Source: a virus. From it: a stretch of 25,816 nt of DNA. The stretch spans positions 1 to 25,816 of IMG/VR virus record IMGVR_UViG_3300047174_000129; one strand, written 5' to 3'. Below the pieces are notes generated by a model. The model did no database searches, was not told the DNA's origin, and saw only the letters and a program-made list of their open reading frames with translations. Shown here piece by piece: positions 1-9,028 of the stretch. The number at the start of each line of letters is the position of its first letter. Position 1 is the stretch's first letter. The position numbers and the translations under genes were made by a program.

Positions 1-421
1 TGTTATCACCCTCCCACAGTAATAACATTGATCCGCCAAAACCAGCGGGAACACTGGGTGGAACTTTAACGTGCTTAACTGTTATAGAAAAATAAGCAGG
101 ATCAGTTATTGGTGAATTTATTCCGTCAGATGCACCTATTGCAAATTGCCAAGTATAATCAGCGTTTAGCTTTGTGTTTGTTACTATATTGTTTAGAGAA
201 GCAGTTCCTGATATTGTTCCTTTTGCTGGATCAAGAACAAGTCCAATTGGAAGACTACCTTCAATTAAGTAAAAAATGACTTGATCACCTTGTGGGTCTA
301 TGGCGTATAGCTGTCCTAAAAAATTATCACCATCGTAACATATACCCGGAGTGTTCGGGTCATGTAGACTCGGTAGTGCGTTTAAAAGAGGAGCCGGATT
401 GCTTGAATTATTGATTATCAT
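1..421 (-). CDS. Ig-like domain virion protein, partial at 3' end
   Basis: The reading frame starts with ATG at 421 and overlaps the stop of the giant upstream gene by 4 nt (ATGA), which suggests translational coupling. It remains open to the window edge, so about 140 N-terminal residues are visible. Residues ~55-75 carry the pattern SLPIGLVLDPAKGTISGTAS, the signature of the 'putative Ig' (He_PIG/cadherin-like) fold, in which a conserved L-P-x-G-L is followed by G-x-I-x-G. A second segment near residues 95-120 looks like the closing strands of the same domain. In phages such domains usually decorate tail, baseplate or fibre proteins and are thought to bind cell-surface sugars or to act as spacers. 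Its place directly after the baseplate genes supports a virion role. The exact protein is not recognised. Confidence 0.75.
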   Translation of the reverse strand, partial: MIINNSSNPAPLLNALPSLHDPNTPGICYDGDNFLGQLYAIDPQGDQVIFYLIEGSLPIGLVLDPAKGTISGTASLNNIVTNTKLNADYTWQFAIGASDGINSPITDPAYFSITVKHVKVPPSVPAGFGGSMLLLWEGDN

Positions 422-3400
422 TTATTAAATGGCGGGGCTGGTGGCGCTCCGCTATACCAAATAGGAGGTTTATTTATTGCTGGAAGAGCAACAGGTTCAC
501 TTAGATTTATTGTTAAATTAACTTTGTTTGAATCAAAACCAACCAAGCTATCCCTTAGTTTTCTCCAAAGCCAATTTGGAGGAAGTGATTGTTCGTCAGT
601 TGGACGCAACAAAATCCATTGATCATGAAGTACACCATCATCAGACTGTGTTTTGAGTTCGATCTGTAAAACTGTTCCAGATGTGGCAACTCCATTAGTA
701 ACATTAAATGGATCGTCTACAAATGGATTCGCTCCTCCAACTAAAATGCCATTTGGCATTATTGGAGCAATCCACGGCGCGTCCTCAATCATCGGATTAG
801 TTATGTATTGTGCTACTGTGTAAACATCTATATTACGAAACGGCACGTCGGGAGTTACAGTTACATTTTTTACCCAAAAGTAATAAAATGTAGTTGGAAT
901 ATTACCCACATATTCTTCTGCTTCAACCCACGTGGGTTCAGAAGCATTGTAAACTGTACCAGTGTATGTTCCCGTGCTATCGGAAGATACTGCGTTTGTA
1001 TAATCAAAAGGATTGAGCGAACTTCTTGTCCACTCATAAACATCAACAGATGTGTTCGGTGCTGCATCACCCCAATTGTCAATACGGTACTGAACTTCGG
1101 CATTATAACGATCTGGTGGAGTTAAGCCAAAAGAAACATTATCTGTTTCGGTTTCTAGGAATCGAACAGTAGACAGGTCCCACCATACTCGTCCTACTTG
1201 AGATGGTCCCCAAATTCCAGTTGAATTGCCTGTAGAATTATAAACAATCACGCCTTGACTTGCATTTTCTGAAAACACATCGTAAAGAGCGGGATCATAA
1301 TCGACTGCATAATCTATTTCATCCATTGCAATACCAGGAACTATCCCGATTTGTGGAGAAATAGTTATCAAGTCATTCAACGACAATGGTAAAGGTTGAA
1401 GGTCAGTTGTCGTAATTTTTGTTTGTAAGTCATATATCAATGAACCTAATATACGGTGTGCATCCATTCTCCGAGGCTGTGATCTCACCACTGGCCAAAA
1501 AGTGTAGTTTATGATTTGCTGATTTTGTGCATAGTCGTCCGTAATTTCAGTTACCGAATTACACTGTAATACTTGCCAAGGCACGTTTGCCGATCCGTCA
1601 ACATATGCAAGGTCGCCATTTTGAATTCCTATGCGCGTTTTGCTTGCATTAAATGAATCCATGTTAGGGAAATGAATAGAACGCAATATTCGAACTGGCG
1701 GTCCAATTTCGCCATTTGAAGTAAAGTCATATCCCTGGATACCAGGCAAGGACAGATCAAAATAATTTGGTCCAACATTGAAGATTTTATTAATTCCTTG
1801 TTCATTTGGATCACCACCAGTTGAACCATCTATAATACAAAATAAACCAGTATCAACACTTGTTAGTCCATGAGGATTTACTGTGAATATACGAGTTATT
1901 GTATTAGAAATTGAAGAATCTTCGTAATTTGTTACGACATTTGCAATAGTATTTACATTTCCATCTGCACTCATATTATAAGATTTGAGTGCATCCCAAT
2001 CAACAGGCTGAGAAATTTCTACAACAGAATTTTGAATCTGATAAACAGTATTTGAAAACGTTGTTCCTGGTCCATCATTTGGATATGTTCGGTTTATACG
2101 TATGCGCCCGCGCGCCGTCGCGTAATACGGAGTGGATGGACAGGTCCAAGTTGATTCTACCTGATACCATGTTCCAATTTGCCAATTTGTTGTATCTATC
2201 AGATCAATAGAAGAATTATATCCAAAACCATTTTTGATCCCCAAGGCACCATCTTCAGTTCCGTCACTGCGAAAACCATCAAACGCTGGTCGCACATATG
2301 ATGGTACTCCATTAGTATCTTGAGTAATCTTTCTGACTGTAAAACTGATGGTATATGTTTGGCCGGGAGTAGGTGTAAAATAATCCTGATTTGTTAAAAA
2401 TACTGATTCTAATGGATTAGTTTGATAGTAAGAGTTACCAAGAATATCAGTAATTACGTTATTTTGAGCTAACGTCTCAACGGCACTTCCATCCCAATAA
2501 CCTGGGGATGTTTCGGTACCGAGTAAATACCAATCGGTTGTGTCAGCACTATTTCCTATTGTTCTATAAACATCATTGTTGTGTGCCCAAGTTACTGACC
2601 CGGTTGGTAGGGTAGAAACGTTTGCGACATACAAATTTGGAATATCGCTTGCATTAAACACAGTATAGTCAACTTCGTTTAAACGAACATATCCAGCAAC
2701 AGGAAAATCTCCCAATTGTCGTTCTAACATTGGACGTTGTGAAAAAGTTTGTAATGGATTAGGTGGTCTTTCCACCCATTTTTGATCCAGCCCCTTTATA
2801 GAATCATCAACCAACTCAATCCAATTCGGATTGGATTGAAATGAGACGACATTTGCAGCCGCATTTGTTTGTCTGAACTCAATGTATTGCGGGTCTTGTG
2901 TTATAGAAGATTGACCAAATAAAACAGCGATACGTGCATTTTTTTCATTTACAGCCCCAAATTCATTAACTTTAATTGCCCATTCTTCAAAAAAGTTTAG
3001 CGTGCTGCTGCTTTCTTCAATGTAAGTACTTCTCAGTAGTTTATCAAAAGCTCCAGGGGCGCCTTTTTGATGGATCAAACCTTGGTAGAATTCAAATTGT
3101 TCAACATCAGAAAGGACAAGAGTAGATAGATAATCTCTGTTATCATATCCAATATCGTTGCGAGCATGTGCCGTAAGAACAGCATTATCAGCTTGTTCAA
3201 TGTCAAACATTGTAAGTAAATCATCAGCAGCTTTTGTAAAGTTAGACTGTATCTGATTATTAATAAGCATGTAACCAGGAGCGTCTAGTCTTCCAGTCCA
3301 ATTAGTTGATCGGCGACCGATAACAAGTAAGCGGGGCTGACGTAAGTTAAACAATGGATCATAAATCAGATCATTAAAAACAGTAAAATTACTGAATATG

Positions 3401-6400
3401 AGAATATGTTCAATTTCTGAAACACTTACTCGGCAAGCAAAAATGTCATTATTGACAGACAACATAGTTGCCGAACCATCTATGCGATTAACAACGATAT
3501 TACTACGATCAATTGGCATGCCTGCTCGATCCAACATGGAATAACTTCCATTTACAGGATCGAGTATATTGTCAACCATCCCAATCGTGGTTGAAAAAGT
3601 CGCGCCCTGAGCGGCGGGAGATAGAGATATAAAATTACCGGGTTGCCAGTTGACTTGCGCCCAACTTAAAAAATCCTTGACCATTAAATTCCAGTTCAAT
3701 GGTTCTTGAGTTTCTGGATTTATCCCCTCAAACTTCCAACCTTGTTGTGTCAGATAACGACCATACCCAATTAGAAAATCAGATACTTCTTGATAAGTTG
3801 AAAAAACCGTGCCGTAAGGAACAGTATTTACAACATTATTATTGGCCTTTAGATATGTTACAACCCTTGGCGCTTGCTGTGGGACATTTCCAAATGCCGT
3901 CCAATAATCAACCTCAAATGTTGCTCCGCTGGTGTTACTCGTTATGCAACTATATATAACATTTCCGTAGGAAACATTGGTACCAACCGTATAATAAACA
4001 TTTGGACGCCACGGACTTATTACAGGTTCTTGAGATGCGGCAAGGCTTATTACACCTTTTGGACCAGTAGAGAATCCAGGAATTACAGAAAAGAAAGGAT
4101 TCCGAACATCATACCCAAGTACCCGCCAACCTTGTCCTGTCCACTCAATAAGTACGCCGCTATAAACAGACTGATTAGTTGATGGTGAACTATAAAGCGA
4201 TATTGAAATGTCTTCGGCTGGCACCAATCCAAAATTGTCTGCAAGAATACTGAGATTATTCGCAGTTGTAAAACCAGCCATTTTATGCAAAAGACGCACG
4301 TCAAGCCCGCGAATTGCAGAACCAAATATCGAAGGGTTTTGCCCAGTTGATACCATATAGTCGCTTATCCACTGCTGTACACCTAGATGAATTATTTCTG
4401 TTCCATCGGAATTCAGTTCTCCATGAACATAAAGTTCATCATTTTGAGGTCGGTTACCCGTAGGAATATAAATCCACTCACCTGTTATATCTTTGGCTTG
4501 ATTCAGTGTGTCCCAACCTTGTTCTACGAACCTTGCTGGCTTCATTAGGAAGCTCACCTGGGCCTGTGCAAACCTAAATGATGGTGATGTGCGCCAAAGA
4601 CTTTCAATCGGCCCGTAATCGCCTGCCTGCCAAGATGCAGCGGCATTCTGAAGCGTGGGTGCTGTTCTAATAATACCGCATGAAATTGGATCAAGTAACA
4701 AACCTTCATCATTGACGGGCAGATAATTCATCAAGTTCGGACGAGCATAACGCAAGTCTGTTCCTTGTCGTATACCACTTGCAACATAACCGTTTGTAAG
4801 ATCAGTCCATAGTTTCGTATTACCACGAGTGTATGGTGCAGGACCATACTGCCCCTGCCACCAGGAAGGTTGATCTATAAACCCAAGCATTTCCCACGGA
4901 GCGATATGAGGTCTATCTGTATCAAAATAAGTTTTATAAATGCCTCTCCAATATCCTGGAACAGGTAAACCATTAATATCCACACAAGAAGAATAATTCC
5001 AAGAAAATGGATTATTTTGATCGTAAGAATTATTAGTTCTATAGTCTAGTTTGTTTATCTGAACCCAACGTTGAAAAAATGGAGAAAGCATAGTATCAAC
5101 TTCGGTGCGAGTAAAAGATAAACCATTTGGATCAACATAGAAATAGCTCTGATTGTAATAATCTATATCAAAAACTGGACGAGCTTCTGTTGTAAATTGC
5201 GCTGGGATATTATCATAAATTTGCTGTTCGAGAGCGACTATAATTGCATCGCGCCAATCTCCAAACGCAGGAACCAAACTTCCGTCATGACCACGAATCA
5301 TTGAAACAGGATTTAAATAAGTCGTGTCAGTTAAAAGTCCTGGTTGTGCCACCAGATTCAAACCCATTGAAGATGGTGTAGGAGGAATAAAGTATTGTCC
5401 GCCAGCCATCTGACTTCCGGCAAAGGGAAAACTATTCGTTCTTCCTAAACGCATTTTATTAAGAGCAGTCGTAACCCATGTGGTTGCTGGATCACTATCG
5501 GTTAAAACTCCACTCGAACGAATATTGATCAAGGTCTGAACAAATCTGTTACGGAACCGAGTATACTCTTGATCAGCATATCTTAAAGACGACGGCAGAT
5601 CGTAATTTGTGTCAGCCGAAATTAGCATTACTTTAAGAAGAGGAGAACGATGCTGAAGAATACTATCACCAAAACTTAGATTTTTCGGCGTATCTCTCCA
5701 ATTGTTAGCACTATACGCAACACCCTGGAACCCAGTTTGACTTGTCATAATGGTACTAAATTGATCGAACCATTGACTTTTACTTATTGTAGAAACTTCT
5801 AAATTATTAGGATTAGCCTGAAGATTCAATGGAATAGTATATACACCATTCACAAGCGACTGTGTGCTTGGAACAGGTTCTGGAAACCAATTATTAGAAA
5901 ATGTTCCGTTTGTTGCGGCGGTTGGATCAAGAAAATGATGGTAGTAATATCCAGCAATAGTACCGCCATTATATGTGACTCGATTAACAATCGGATCAAG
6001 AAAGAAAATAGGATTTCCATAAGAATCATACGATATAGGAAAACCTAGTACCGGGTCTACTGTTCCTGTGCCCACAACATATGCAAACAATGAACTTCCT
6101 GCAAAAGTAGTTTCAGGATAACCATTAACGTCACTTAGTTGATTTTCATTATCATCATAAAGCATAAACAAAGGTATATTGCTTGCTGTTTGAGCACGAA
6201 CCCAAGAAACACCATTATACCAATATTCAATTTGGTCAGCAAAAACACTTGTGGTTTCGGGCGTTACTATGCGAATTATATCACCACGAGATATTTGGCC
6301 AGCAAGAATTAATTCAACAACATCTACGGTTGCACCCGAAGGAAGAGGAACATTTGGATTTGATATAACTTGATAAATCAAATTATTGAGTTCAGGTTCC

Positions 6401-7896
6401 AAAGAATCCGACTGATTAACAAACAAGCGATCCCCTGGTTGTAGCACATAACCATTATCTACTAAAACACTTCCAATGTAATTTGTATCATTTGGATGAA
6501 GTTTTCCGAAGAACTGTCCATTGATTTGGGAAACCAAAACTTTATCTTGATCCCACACACCAGAATCGAATGGGTAAATATCCCAATTTTCTTGCACCTG
6601 AGCCGTAGTGTTACTTAACGTTGCTTGAACATCAGGAAGACGATTTGTGCCGTAATTATAAAGTTCAATGTTTGGTAGAAATTCAATTATTGGACGAGTG
6701 GCAGCAAAAGACGACCATATTTGTCCTGTCCACTGAAGAGATTCCTGGTGAACCCAAAGATTGCGCAGAGCCCAAGGACTACCTTCCGCTGAACGACGAT
6801 CAATAACAACATATTGCGGAGTTGAACCACCAGCGTCAGTTGAGTAATCATTAGTAAGCTGTATCGAAGAGCCAACACCATCAAAAATAAAATAACGAGC
6901 TGTTGAAACCGTCGTTCCTATACCATCTACTAATCTTACACGAGAACCAGTTGTAGCGAATTGCCCGTTTACTGCTGGAGTCCAATATTCAGATAGTTGA
7001 AGATAGAATTGACTTGCCGCAGTATTGTCAGCGGTACACAGATAAGAATTTCCTATCCCATATTCGTCATATCCATAAACCAATTGCCCGACAACGTATT
7101 GATTAGGAGCCAATAAGTTTCTTGTCGAATAATCTGGAATGGTAGACTGCCAACTTATGAAAGGTGCAAAATTAAATGTTGAGCTGCCATTAATTACTGC
7201 AGTCAAATCACCGTAGCGAATTGTTTCGATTATATCCCCAATATTCAAACCTGTTGAATCTATTATTATGCTTCCTGTATTATCCGTATCACTTGATACG
7301 ACTTGTCCATTAACAAGTGCAACATGATCTTCAACAGAGGCTGATATACCAACTACTGTTGCTGGCAAAGGATAAGTTTTTGAAGTATTACCATCATAAG
7401 AAAAACTATTTCTTGGAGAACTCAAAGTTATTACAGTAGCTGCATTGTTTGCTTCTGATAAAGAACCAAGCCATACATATTGGAGATAGTTATTAAGCTT
7501 ATCCAGATCGCATGGCGGCGCCCAAGAATAATAGTCCCCTTCAAACAGTCGGCTATGATTATTTACAAATGCTCCTTGAGAACTCAGATAATTAATCAAA
7601 TCATCATAAGTTAGAGTATCTGTAATTGTACCGCCCGAGTTTGCCGAAATCATACCAGCTTCAAGTTGATATTCCGTTCGTGCCGTGCTCGGTTCAGCAA
7701 TGTAATAATCAGTATCAGGGTTATAGTATACTGGCTTTTGTCCAATGTAGCCACTGATTGCTTCGGATTGTCCCGGCTGAAATAGGTGATCAATAGTCGC
7801 CGCAAAGAAATTTTTAAGAGTAGGTGTCTGATTTACAGCGGCTAGCTGTTCGACATTACGACGTTTGGTTACTGAATTTGCAGTGTTTGTGGACAT
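418..7896 (-). CDS. Giant baseplate-associated structural protein (possibly gp7-like wedge)
   Basis: This protein of about 2492 aa is the largest in the window. The frame extends 5' to a TTG at 7911, but ATG at 7896 (MSTNTANSV) is preferred. No ideal Shine-Dalgarno settles this: an AGG lies 15 nt upstream of the ATG. The N-terminus (~residues 10-140) is rich in aromatic residues (YYSWAPPCDLDKLNNYLQYVW). There are two stretches of the W/Y-G-x-x-V-Y-x-C type (residues ~265-310 and ~1290-1350) that resemble small carbohydrate-binding modules. There are no membrane segments or enzymatic motifs. It lies after the gp25-like and gp6-like genes, where T4 carries gene 7 (gp7, ~1030 aa), so a wedge role is inferred from order and size rather than from clear homology. 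It could instead be a large tail or fibre-attachment protein. A virion structural role is likely; the gp7 equivalence is weak. Confidence 0.75.
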   Translation of the reverse strand: MSTNTANSVTKRRNVEQLAAVNQTPTLKNFFAATIDHLFQPGQSEAISGYIGQKPVYYNPDTDYYIAEPSTARTEYQLEAGMISANSGGTITDTLTYDDLINYLSSQGAFVNNHSRLFEGDYYSWAPPCDLDKLNNYLQYVWLGSLSEANNAATVITLSSPRNSFSYDGNTSKTYPLPATVVGISASVEDHVALVNGQVVSSDTDNTGSIIIDSTGLNIGDIIETIRYGDLTAVINGSSTFNFAPFISWQSTIPDYSTRNLLAPNQYVVGQLVYGYDEYGIGNSYLCTADNTAASQFYLQLSEYWTPAVNGQFATTGSRVRLVDGIGTTVSTARYFIFDGVGSSIQLTNDYSTDAGGSTPQYVVIDRRSAEGSPWALRNLWVHQESLQWTGQIWSSFAATRPIIEFLPNIELYNYGTNRLPDVQATLSNTTAQVQENWDIYPFDSGVWDQDKVLVSQINGQFFGKLHPNDTNYIGSVLVDNGYVLQPGDRLFVNQSDSLEPELNNLIYQVISNPNVPLPSGATVDVVELILAGQISRGDIIRIVTPETTSVFADQIEYWYNGVSWVRAQTASNIPLFMLYDDNENQLSDVNGYPETTFAGSSLFAYVVGTGTVDPVLGFPISYDSYGNPIFFLDPIVNRVTYNGGTIAGYYYHHFLDPTAATNGTFSNNWFPEPVPSTQSLVNGVYTIPLNLQANPNNLEVSTISKSQWFDQFSTIMTSQTGFQGVAYSANNWRDTPKNLSFGDSILQHRSPLLKVMLISADTNYDLPSSLRYADQEYTRFRNRFVQTLINIRSSGVLTDSDPATTWVTTALNKMRLGRTNSFPFAGSQMAGGQYFIPPTPSSMGLNLVAQPGLLTDTTYLNPVSMIRGHDGSLVPAFGDWRDAIIVALEQQIYDNIPAQFTTEARPVFDIDYYNQSYFYVDPNGLSFTRTEVDTMLSPFFQRWVQINKLDYRTNNSYDQNNPFSWNYSSCVDINGLPVPGYWRGIYKTYFDTDRPHIAPWEMLGFIDQPSWWQGQYGPAPYTRGNTKLWTDLTNGYVASGIRQGTDLRYARPNLMNYLPVNDEGLLLDPISCGIIRTAPTLQNAAASWQAGDYGPIESLWRTSPSFRFAQAQVSFLMKPARFVEQGWDTLNQAKDITGEWIYIPTGNRPQNDELYVHGELNSDGTEIIHLGVQQWISDYMVSTGQNPSIFGSAIRGLDVRLLHKMAGFTTANNLSILADNFGLVPAEDISISLYSSPSTNQSVYSGVLIEWTGQGWRVLGYDVRNPFFSVIPGFSTGPKGVISLAASQEPVISPWRPNVYYTVGTNVSYGNVIYSCITSNTSGATFEVDYWTAFGNVPQQAPRVVTYLKANNNVVNTVPYGTVFSTYQEVSDFLIGYGRYLTQQGWKFEGINPETQEPLNWNLMVKDFLSWAQVNWQPGNFISLSPAAQGATFSTTIGMVDNILDPVNGSYSMLDRAGMPIDRSNIVVNRIDGSATMLSVNNDIFACRVSVSEIEHILIFSNFTVFNDLIYDPLFNLRQPRLLVIGRRSTNWTGRLDAPGYMLINNQIQSNFTKAADDLLTMFDIEQADNAVLTAHARNDIGYDNRDYLSTLVLSDVEQFEFYQGLIHQKGAPGAFDKLLRSTYIEESSSTLNFFEEWAIKVNEFGAVNEKNARIAVLFGQSSITQDPQYIEFRQTNAAANVVSFQSNPNWIELVDDSIKGLDQKWVERPPNPLQTFSQRPMLERQLGDFPVAGYVRLNEVDYTVFNASDIPNLYVANVSTLPTGSVTWAHNNDVYRTIGNSADTTDWYLLGTETSPGYWDGSAVETLAQNNVITDILGNSYYQTNPLESVFLTNQDYFTPTPGQTYTISFTVRKITQDTNGVPSYVRPAFDGFRSDGTEDGALGIKNGFGYNSSIDLIDTTNWQIGTWYQVESTWTCPSTPYYATARGRIRINRTYPNDGPGTTFSNTVYQIQNSVVEISQPVDWDALKSYNMSADGNVNTIANVVTNYEDSSISNTITRIFTVNPHGLTSVDTGLFCIIDGSTGGDPNEQGINKIFNVGPNYFDLSLPGIQGYDFTSNGEIGPPVRILRSIHFPNMDSFNASKTRIGIQNGDLAYVDGSANVPWQVLQCNSVTEITDDYAQNQQIINYTFWPVVRSQPRRMDAHRILGSLIYDLQTKITTTDLQPLPLSLNDLITISPQIGIVPGIAMDEIDYAVDYDPALYDVFSENASQGVIVYNSTGNSTGIWGPSQVGRVWWDLSTVRFLETETDNVSFGLTPPDRYNAEVQYRIDNWGDAAPNTSVDVYEWTRSSLNPFDYTNAVSSDSTGTYTGTVYNASEPTWVEAEEYVGNIPTTFYYFWVKNVTVTPDVPFRNIDVYTVAQYITNPMIEDAPWIAPIMPNGILVGGANPFVDDPFNVTNGVATSGTVLQIELKTQSDDGVLHDQWILLRPTDEQSLPPNWLWRKLRDSLVGFDSNKVNLTINLSEPVALPAINKPPIWYSGAPPAPPFNK

Positions 7897-7926
7897 ATTA
7901 TTATTTAACAACCTATAAAGGTAGTA

Positions 7927-7934
7927 TATTTAGC
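7927..7934 (-). promoter_or_regulatory. Late-promoter-like box GCTAAATA
   Basis: On the minus strand the octamer GCTAAATA lies about 31 nt upstream of the ATG at 7896. It resembles the T4 late promoter TATAAATA and occupies the same relative position as the boxes ahead of other structural genes here. It overlaps the stop codon of the small gene upstream, so the giant gene could be transcribed separately from the methyltransferase cassette. Confidence 0.35.
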
Positions 7935-8232
7935 CAGAATAATTCAGCTTAAAAAGTATAGCATCCGATAAATTTGGAAAGAAAAACTCAAAAACTGTAT
8001 CTTGATTTTTATTTTTGAAGCAACGAACAGCATAAACTATTCCTTTACAATTACTTCTTATCCATTTACACATATCATGTTCGGCAGTTTCAGGCTGTGG
8101 TGTAGCTTTAATTCCAAACTTTGTCCGCCAAGCATATTCTTCCATCCATTTTTTGTAATTTTTATCAAATGGTATGGCAACTCTATGCATACTCTTTGTA
8201 TCATTTGGGATCGAAAAAATTATTCTAGCCAT
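7930..8232 (-). CDS. Small conserved phage-type protein, 100 aa
   Basis: The 100-residue product starts at ATG 8232, inside the last codons of the methyltransferase gene (13-nt overlap), and ends 33 nt before the preferred start of the giant gene. Function is not recognised. The N-terminus is basic and aromatic (KKWMEEYAWRTKFG), and the C-terminal half has W57-I58, N61-C62 and a final strand-like FEFFF...DA..FK (D90, A91, F94, K95). The same arrangement occurs in the 113-aa product at 24956-25297, so the two probably belong to one small alpha/beta family. The base composition is clearly AT-rich, like the methyltransferase gene. Tight packing suggests co-transcription and co-translation with that enzyme. 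Confidence 0.75.
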   Translation of the reverse strand: MARIIFSIPNDTKSMHRVAIPFDKNYKKWMEEYAWRTKFGIKATPQPETAEHDMCKWIRSNCKGIVYAVRCFKNKNQDTVFEFFFPNLSDAILFKLNYSG

Positions 8233-9008
8233 AAGATACCATCGTCGGAATGCTTAAGATTATCTTCAATGCGTTCTATTGACTTATTGTAATAGTTTTC
8301 TTCTTTTTCAATACAAATCCATTTACGATTTGTATTTTCAGAAGCAATCGCAGTGGTACCAGAACCTGCACAATTATCTAAAATTAAACTTTCTTCATTG
8401 GAATATGTTTTTATTAAATATTCGAATAATGCTACTGGTTTTTGTGTAGGATGAATCTTGCCTTCTCTATTTGGAACAGTATTAAACAATAAAACTGAAG
8501 AAGGATTTACCAATTTTGGATCATAAAATTTCTTTACCTTTTTCATTTTTACATGATTGCTGTCACCGCAATAATGTTCGTAATTATAACAGTCTTTCCC
8601 TATTCCTTCTCTTTCTTCATATTGCTTGTTGAAGACCGATATTTTTTCCTTGCAAAATACTTGTATAGTTTCGTGATATTTCATCGGAGCATAAGAAGCT
8701 TGCGCCATTCCTGTAGGAACATTTTTGAACCATATTATTTCGTGCTTATAGTATTTTAATTGTGAACATATCAAAAGTGAAGTAAACGGTTGTGATGATG
8801 TTAATATAACGACCGCATTTGGTTTACAAATTCTCCAATATTCTTGCCATAACATTTCGAATGGCAAGATAACATCCCATTTACAAGAAGTGGTTCCATA
8901 AGGCAAATCGCAAAGTATCATATCGATGGAAGAACTTGGTATTTCTGCCATTACTTCAAAGCAATCACCGTTATAAAATCTTCCTTTCCCTATATCCTTG
9001 TATTTCAT
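8220..9008 (-). CDS. DNA N-methyltransferase, beta class (YhdJ/CcrM-like layout)
   Basis: The 262-aa protein is predicted to transfer methyl from S-adenosylmethionine to adenine N6 or cytosine N4 in DNA. Catalytic motif IV is near the N-terminus as D34-L-P-Y37, a DPPY variant followed by GTTSCKWD. The HPTQKP motif is at residues 186-191, and the AdoMet-binding motif I is near the C-terminus (DNCAGSGTT, residues 211-219). The order IV first, motif I last is the beta-class arrangement. The length is normal for a solitary enzyme, and no restriction partner is adjacent. The gene begins 20 nt after the gp6-like stop and overlaps the following small gene. It therefore sits as an AT-rich insert within the baseplate operon. 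A likely role is protecting phage DNA from host restriction or altering its regulation; the recognition site cannot be read from the sequence. Confidence 0.92.
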   Translation of the reverse strand: MKYKDIGKGRFYNGDCFEVMAEIPSSSIDMILCDLPYGTTSCKWDVILPFEMLWQEYWRICKPNAVVILTSSQPFTSLLICSQLKYYKHEIIWFKNVPTGMAQASYAPMKYHETIQVFCKEKISVFNKQYEEREGIGKDCYNYEHYCGDSNHVKMKKVKKFYDPKLVNPSSVLLFNTVPNREGKIHPTQKPVALFEYLIKTYSNEESLILDNCAGSGTTAIASENTNRKWICIEKEENYYNKSIERIEDNLKHSDDGILWLE

Positions 9009-9028
9009 TTCATTATGCTATCATAATA

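Noticed and set aside
808-1125. Plus-strand open frame of about 105 codons opposite the giant gene
   Set aside because: Cysteine- and isoleucine-rich composition and full overlap with a well-supported coding region mark it as an antisense shadow.
2817-2838. Perfect 9-bp inverted repeat CAATCCAAT-TCGG-ATTGGATTG within the giant gene
   Set aside because: It lies deep inside a coding region (Ser-Asn-Pro-Asn-Trp-Ile-Glu) with no adjacent U-tract or gene boundary, so it is most simply a product of coding sequence.
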